Assembly: GCA_044228795.1 (NCBI GenBank)
Contig: JBGAUE010000016.1
Location: forward strand, 1-64,000
Origin: M0108 sp044228795
GTDB taxonomy: Bacteria; Pseudomonadota; Gammaproteobacteria; Chromatiales; Chromatiaceae
Length of the DNA: 64,000 bases
Direction of reading: 5' to 3'
This document shows positions 61,279-64,000 of this stretch, piece by piece (the stretch's first letter is position 1; the number at the start of each line of letters is the position of its first letter). The notes below the pieces were generated by a model. That model did no database searches, was not told the origin of the DNA, and was given only the letters and a program-made list of their open reading frames with translations. The position numbers and the translations under genes are program-made.

Positions 61279-63027
61279 TTAATCGCCGCGATTGAGGGCA
61301 TCCAACAAATCCTCGGCCGGCTCGGTATCCAGGCGGCCAAAAAGGTCGGCCACAGCGGCTTCGAGCCGGGCGGCATCGGCCTCGAGGATTATTTCCTTGA
61401 TCTCCAGCAGAGACCCGGGCTGCATGCTGAATTGGCGCAGGCCAAGGCCCAAGAGCAGGCGGGTGAAACGGCGGTCGCCGGCCATCTCGCCGCACATGGC
61501 CACTGGGATCGTTTGGCGGCGGCCAGCCGCGATCACCATCCGGAGCAGGCGCAGCACGGCCGGGTGGAGAGGGTCGTAGAGGTAGTTGACGGTATCGTCG
61601 ATGCGATCGGTCGCTAGGGTGTATTGGATCAGATCGTTGGTACCAATGGAGAGGAAGTCCAGCCGGGCGGCGAAAGCGTCGGCGCAGAGGGCGGCGGCGG
61701 GGACCTCGATCACGCCCCCGACGGGCATCCTGGGGTCGAAAGGCAGGCCTTCCTGGGTCAATTCCCGGCGTGCTTGAGCGAGGAGGGCCCGAGTATGATC
61801 CACTTCCCCTAAATTGGTGAGCATGGGCAGCATGAGCCGCACCGGACCCTCGGCAGAGGCGCGGAGGATGGCGCGCAACTGGGGTCGGAACAGGTCCAGA
61901 TCCTTGAGGCAGAGACGGATGGCGCGGAGTCCCAAGGCTGGGTTACAGACGGATGAGCAATTGGCCGTCGCGGAGCCATCCACCTGTTTGTCCGCCCCCA
62001 GATCCAGGGTGCGGATGGTGATGGGGATACCTCCCAGGCCATCAATAACCTGGCGATAGGCGGCCAGGTGTTCTTCCTCGTTGGGCTGTCCCTCGCGATT
62101 CATATAAAGGAACTCGGTGCGATAGAGACCTACGCCAACGGCGCCATTGGCGCGGGCAAGTAGGGCGTCGTCGGGGAGTTCCAGGTTGGCGAGGAGTTCG
62201 ACGGGCTGACCGTCCCGGGTCTGGCAGGGATCCTGAAGCAGGCGCCGCAGCCGGTTGCGCCGAGCACTCAGGGCGATGAGGCGCTGGCGATAGTGGTTGA
62301 GGATCTGATAGTCAGCGCCGGCGATGACGATCCCGGCCTCGCCATCGACGACCAGGGTCTCACCCTGGTGCAGGTAACGGGTCGCGTTGCGCACCCCCAT
62401 GACCGCTGGGATATTGAGGCTGCGTGCCAGGATGGCGGTGTGGGAAAGTGGACCACCAAACTCGGTTACCAGGGCCACGGCTCCGCGATGGCGAAGCAGG
62501 AGGGTATCGGCTGGGGAGATGTCGTGGGCGACGATGACACACCCCGAGATTTCGCTCTCGGGCTCCCGGGCCTCTGGGGCGCCGGAGGCGAGGAATCCCA
62601 GGATGTGGTGGATCACCTGGTCAATATCATCGCGGCGGCTGCGCAGGTAGGGGTCGTCCATCTCGTCGAAGATCCGTGCCAGATCGTCGCGATGCTGTCG
62701 TAATGCCCATTCCGCCGAGAAGAGGTGGTTACGGATGAGGTCGCGCGCCGGTTCCACCAAGGCGGCATCCTCCAGAATCAGCAGATGCGAGTCGATGAAC
62801 TCGGCCAGGCTGAGTGGGGAGGCTTGAGATACCTGATTGCGAACCGCCCTGAGCGCTCTTTGGGAAGCACCCAGCGCCTCCTCCAGGCGTGCGATTTCCG
62901 TGGGCACCTCCCCAGACTCAATGGTCCGGGGTGAGACGGGCAAGGACCCGCGTTGCATCCGATGGGCCGGGCCCAGGGCAACGGTCTGGCTGGTGGAGAC
63001 GCCGAGTCCGACGAGGACGATCGTCAT
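61279..63027 (-). CDS. ptsI: Phosphoenolpyruvate-protein phosphotransferase (PTS enzyme I)
   Basis: Starts the PTS phosphorelay by taking phosphate from PEP and passing it to HPr. The 582 residues include the HPr-binding helical domain, the active His196 in GGPLSHTAILARSLNIPAVMG, and the PEP-binding barrel (LYRTEFLYM, TLDLGADKQV, FSIGTNDLIQYTLA, MCGEMAGD). There is no N-terminal GAF domain, so it is EI rather than EI-Ntr (PtsP) in layout. It lies last in rapZ-IIA-HPr-EI, and its ATG overlaps the HPr stop. With no sugar permease nearby, the system is probably regulatory. Confidence 0.94.
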   Translation of the reverse strand: MTIVLVGLGVSTSQTVALGPAHRMQRGSLPVSPRTIESGEVPTEIARLEEALGASQRALRAVRNQVSQASPLSLAEFIDSHLLILEDAALVEPARDLIRNHLFSAEWALRQHRDDLARIFDEMDDPYLRSRRDDIDQVIHHILGFLASGAPEAREPESEISGCVIVAHDISPADTLLLRHRGAVALVTEFGGPLSHTAILARSLNIPAVMGVRNATRYLHQGETLVVDGEAGIVIAGADYQILNHYRQRLIALSARRNRLRRLLQDPCQTRDGQPVELLANLELPDDALLARANGAVGVGLYRTEFLYMNREGQPNEEEHLAAYRQVIDGLGGIPITIRTLDLGADKQVDGSATANCSSVCNPALGLRAIRLCLKDLDLFRPQLRAILRASAEGPVRLMLPMLTNLGEVDHTRALLAQARRELTQEGLPFDPRMPVGGVIEVPAAALCADAFAARLDFLSIGTNDLIQYTLATDRIDDTVNYLYDPLHPAVLRLLRMVIAAGRRQTIPVAMCGEMAGDRRFTRLLLGLGLRQFSMQPGSLLEIKEIILEADAARLEAAVADLFGRLDTEPAEDLLDALNRGD

Positions 63028-63293
63028 TCGCCCTCTCCGAAATGGTCGGCGATGAGATTCTCCAAGGCGGCACAGGCCTGGGCTTCGTCCTCACCCTGAA
63101 TGTAAAGCGTAATGCGTGCCCCTTGCGCAGCGGCCAGCATCATGACACCCATGATGCTCTTGCCATTGACCTTGCGCCCATCGCGCTCGACCTGGATTAA
63201 GCTGGCGAAGGCACCCGCGCAGGTGACGAATTTGGCGGAGGCGCGGGCATGCAGACCCAGCCGGTTGATGATTTCCACTTCCTTGGTAATCAA
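63024..63293 (-). CDS. ptsH: HPr family phosphocarrier protein
   Basis: A small phosphocarrier between EI and EIIA. Starting at TTG 63293 the product has 89 residues. His15 lies in LGLHARASAKFV, and Ser in NGKSIMGVMML corresponds to the regulatory serine site. TTG is preferred because GGGAG is well spaced and it gives the family length. GTG 63317 would add eight non-conserved residues. The TTG overlaps the stop of the IIA gene, so translation is coupled. Confidence 0.93.
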   Translation of the reverse strand: MITKEVEIINRLGLHARASAKFVTCAGAFASLIQVERDGRKVNGKSIMGVMMLAAAQGARITLYIQGEDEAQACAALENLIADHFGEGE

Positions 63294-63715
63294 GGCATGG
63301 CTCCCATGGCCGCGCACTGCTGGCTAGCGCAGATCAGGACGCCATCGCGCCCCCCGGTCTCTGCCTTGGCGGCCAGCTCTACCAAGGGCAGTCTGGCGTA
63401 ATTCAGTGCCCGGACCAGCATCGGCAAGTTCAGACCGGCGATGATCTGGATCGGTCCAGGCCCATCTTGCAGTGAGCAGGCAATGTTGGCAGGCGTGGAG
63501 CCGTAAAGGTCGGCGAGGACGAGAACGCCGTCCCCGCTATCGACCTCCGAAGCTAGCCTTAGTGCCTCGTTACACAAGAGGTCGCGTTGGGTTTCGTCGG
63601 TGACCGCCAGGGTACGGGCAGCGACCGGGCAGGTGCCACCCAGAATACGCGTGGCGGTGTAAAGCAAATTGGCGCCGATATCGCCGTGAGTGATGAGAAG
63701 GATTCCAACGCTCAT
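63290..63715 (-). CDS. PTS EIIA component, mannose/fructose type
   Basis: A 141-residue EIIA of the mannose family. The phosphorylated residue is His10 in LLITHGDIGANL, and VLADLYGSTPANIA is the second family motif. No IIB, IIC or IID gene is adjacent, which suggests a regulatory phosphoacceptor as in other proteobacteria where it sits next to rapZ and ptsH. It overlaps rapZ by four bases (ATGA) and HPr by four. Confidence 0.93.
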   Translation of the reverse strand: MSVGILLITHGDIGANLLYTATRILGGTCPVAARTLAVTDETQRDLLCNEALRLASEVDSGDGVLVLADLYGSTPANIACSLQDGPGPIQIIAGLNLPMLVRALNYARLPLVELAAKAETGGRDGVLICASQQCAAMGAMP

Positions 63716-64000
63716 GAGAGTTCCCGGTGGCGGAGCATGACTTTGCGGCCCTGGGCGGTGAAGTGGTCGCGCAGTCTTTCCCCAATATAGACCGAGCGAT
63801 GCTGGCCGCCCGTGCAGCCGATGGCGATAGTGAGGTAACTGCGCCCATCGGCCTCGAAGCGCGGTACCCAGCGTTCAAAGAAGCGGGACAGGTCCTGGAC
63901 CATCTCCGTAACCTCGGGGGACTCCTCCAGGAAGCGGGCGACCTCGGGGTCGCGGCCGGTTTGGGGGCGGAGATGGGGCTGCCAGTGGGGATTCGGCAGA
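63712..64000 (-). CDS. rapZ: RNase adapter protein RapZ (C-terminal part, cut by window end)
   Basis: The final roughly 95 residues of RapZ, which in enterobacteria binds GlcN6P or GlmZ and steers RNase E to control glmS. Visible motifs are LPNPHWQPHLRPQTGRDPEV and the P-loop-family C-terminal IAIGCTGGQHRSVYIGERL. The N-terminal ATPase part lies beyond 64000. It is first of the visible rapZ-IIA-HPr-EI gene row, and its stop overlaps the IIA start. Confidence 0.93.
   Translation of the reverse strand, partial: LPNPHWQPHLRPQTGRDPEVARFLEESPEVTEMVQDLSRFFERWVPRFEADGRSYLTIAIGCTGGQHRSVYIGERLRDHFTAQGRKVMLRHRELS

Noticed and set aside
1..64000. CRISPR array, prophage, rRNA operon or complete insertion sequence
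   Set aside because: No regularly spaced direct repeats, phage structural genes, rRNA sequence or intact transposase was found by reading the window.

Overview
The window is a GC-rich bacterial chromosome segment. Gene content and order (mreBCD-mrdA-rodA, bioBFHCD, lptM-lysA-dapF-DUF484-xerC, rplU-rpmA-obgE-proB, a rapZ/PTS-Ntr cluster) point to a gammaproteobacterium. Several proteins look like those of purple sulfur bacteria (Chromatiales/Chromatiaceae), but no photosynthesis or sulfur-oxidation gene is present, so the family-level placement is inference.

Layout. 1-740: tail of a possible outer-membrane protein and AT-richer, decayed DNA. 739-4907: RND efflux pair. 4992-7829: an H-NS-like gene, then acetolactate decarboxylase coupled to a STAS protein, then a zinc alcohol dehydrogenase. 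7876-9675: gatCA (minus strand), divergent from the rod-shape operon mreB-mreC-mreD-mrdA-rodA (9889-15509). 15510-20186: an ABC-ATPase remnant, a DUF4239 membrane protein, a membrane-anchored proline dehydrogenase-like protein and a secreted phospholipase C/acid phosphatase-type phosphoesterase. 20187-25476: intergenic repeats, then a compact biotin operon bioB-F-H-C-D. 25477-27334: an IS66-like remnant and a flavoprotein disulfide reductase.

27564-35153 is the most notable region. It encodes an ATP-grasp ligase, EgtD (histidine to hercynine), SenA (EgtB-like selenoneine synthase, opposite strand), SenB (selenosugar synthase), SenC (selenophosphate synthetase fused to an FAD/NAD oxidoreductase domain) and a SAM methyltransferase. 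It is best read as a selenoneine locus carrying two or three accessory genes (ATP-grasp, methyltransferase, tiny coupled ORF) with no assigned role, which suggests a modified selenoneine. A sulfatase-like membrane enzyme and a diguanylate cyclase follow.

38712-42795 is a defence island in decay: a Type IIL (MmeI-like) restriction-modification fusion broken by two frameshifts, one caused by a perfect 10-bp tandem duplication, and a PIN-domain toxin gene with an internal deletion but an intact partner. 42810-49482 (minus) holds xerC, DUF484, dapF, a methyltransferase, lysA, lptM, a nitrous-oxide-stimulated-promoter family protein, a SPOR-domain protein and DUF1840. 49658-53712 (plus) holds a cysteine-rich secreted protein, a small hypothetical, an FAD oxidoreductase and CreA. 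53740-56685 (minus) holds rplU-rpmA, a terminator, obgE and proB. 57025-61242 (plus) holds ispB directly abutting tRNA-Pro(CGG), then dacB, a lipoprotein protease and xthA. 61279-64000 (minus) holds rapZ (cut by the window end), an EIIA-Man-type protein, HPr and enzyme I.

No rRNA, CRISPR array, complete insertion sequence or prophage was seen.
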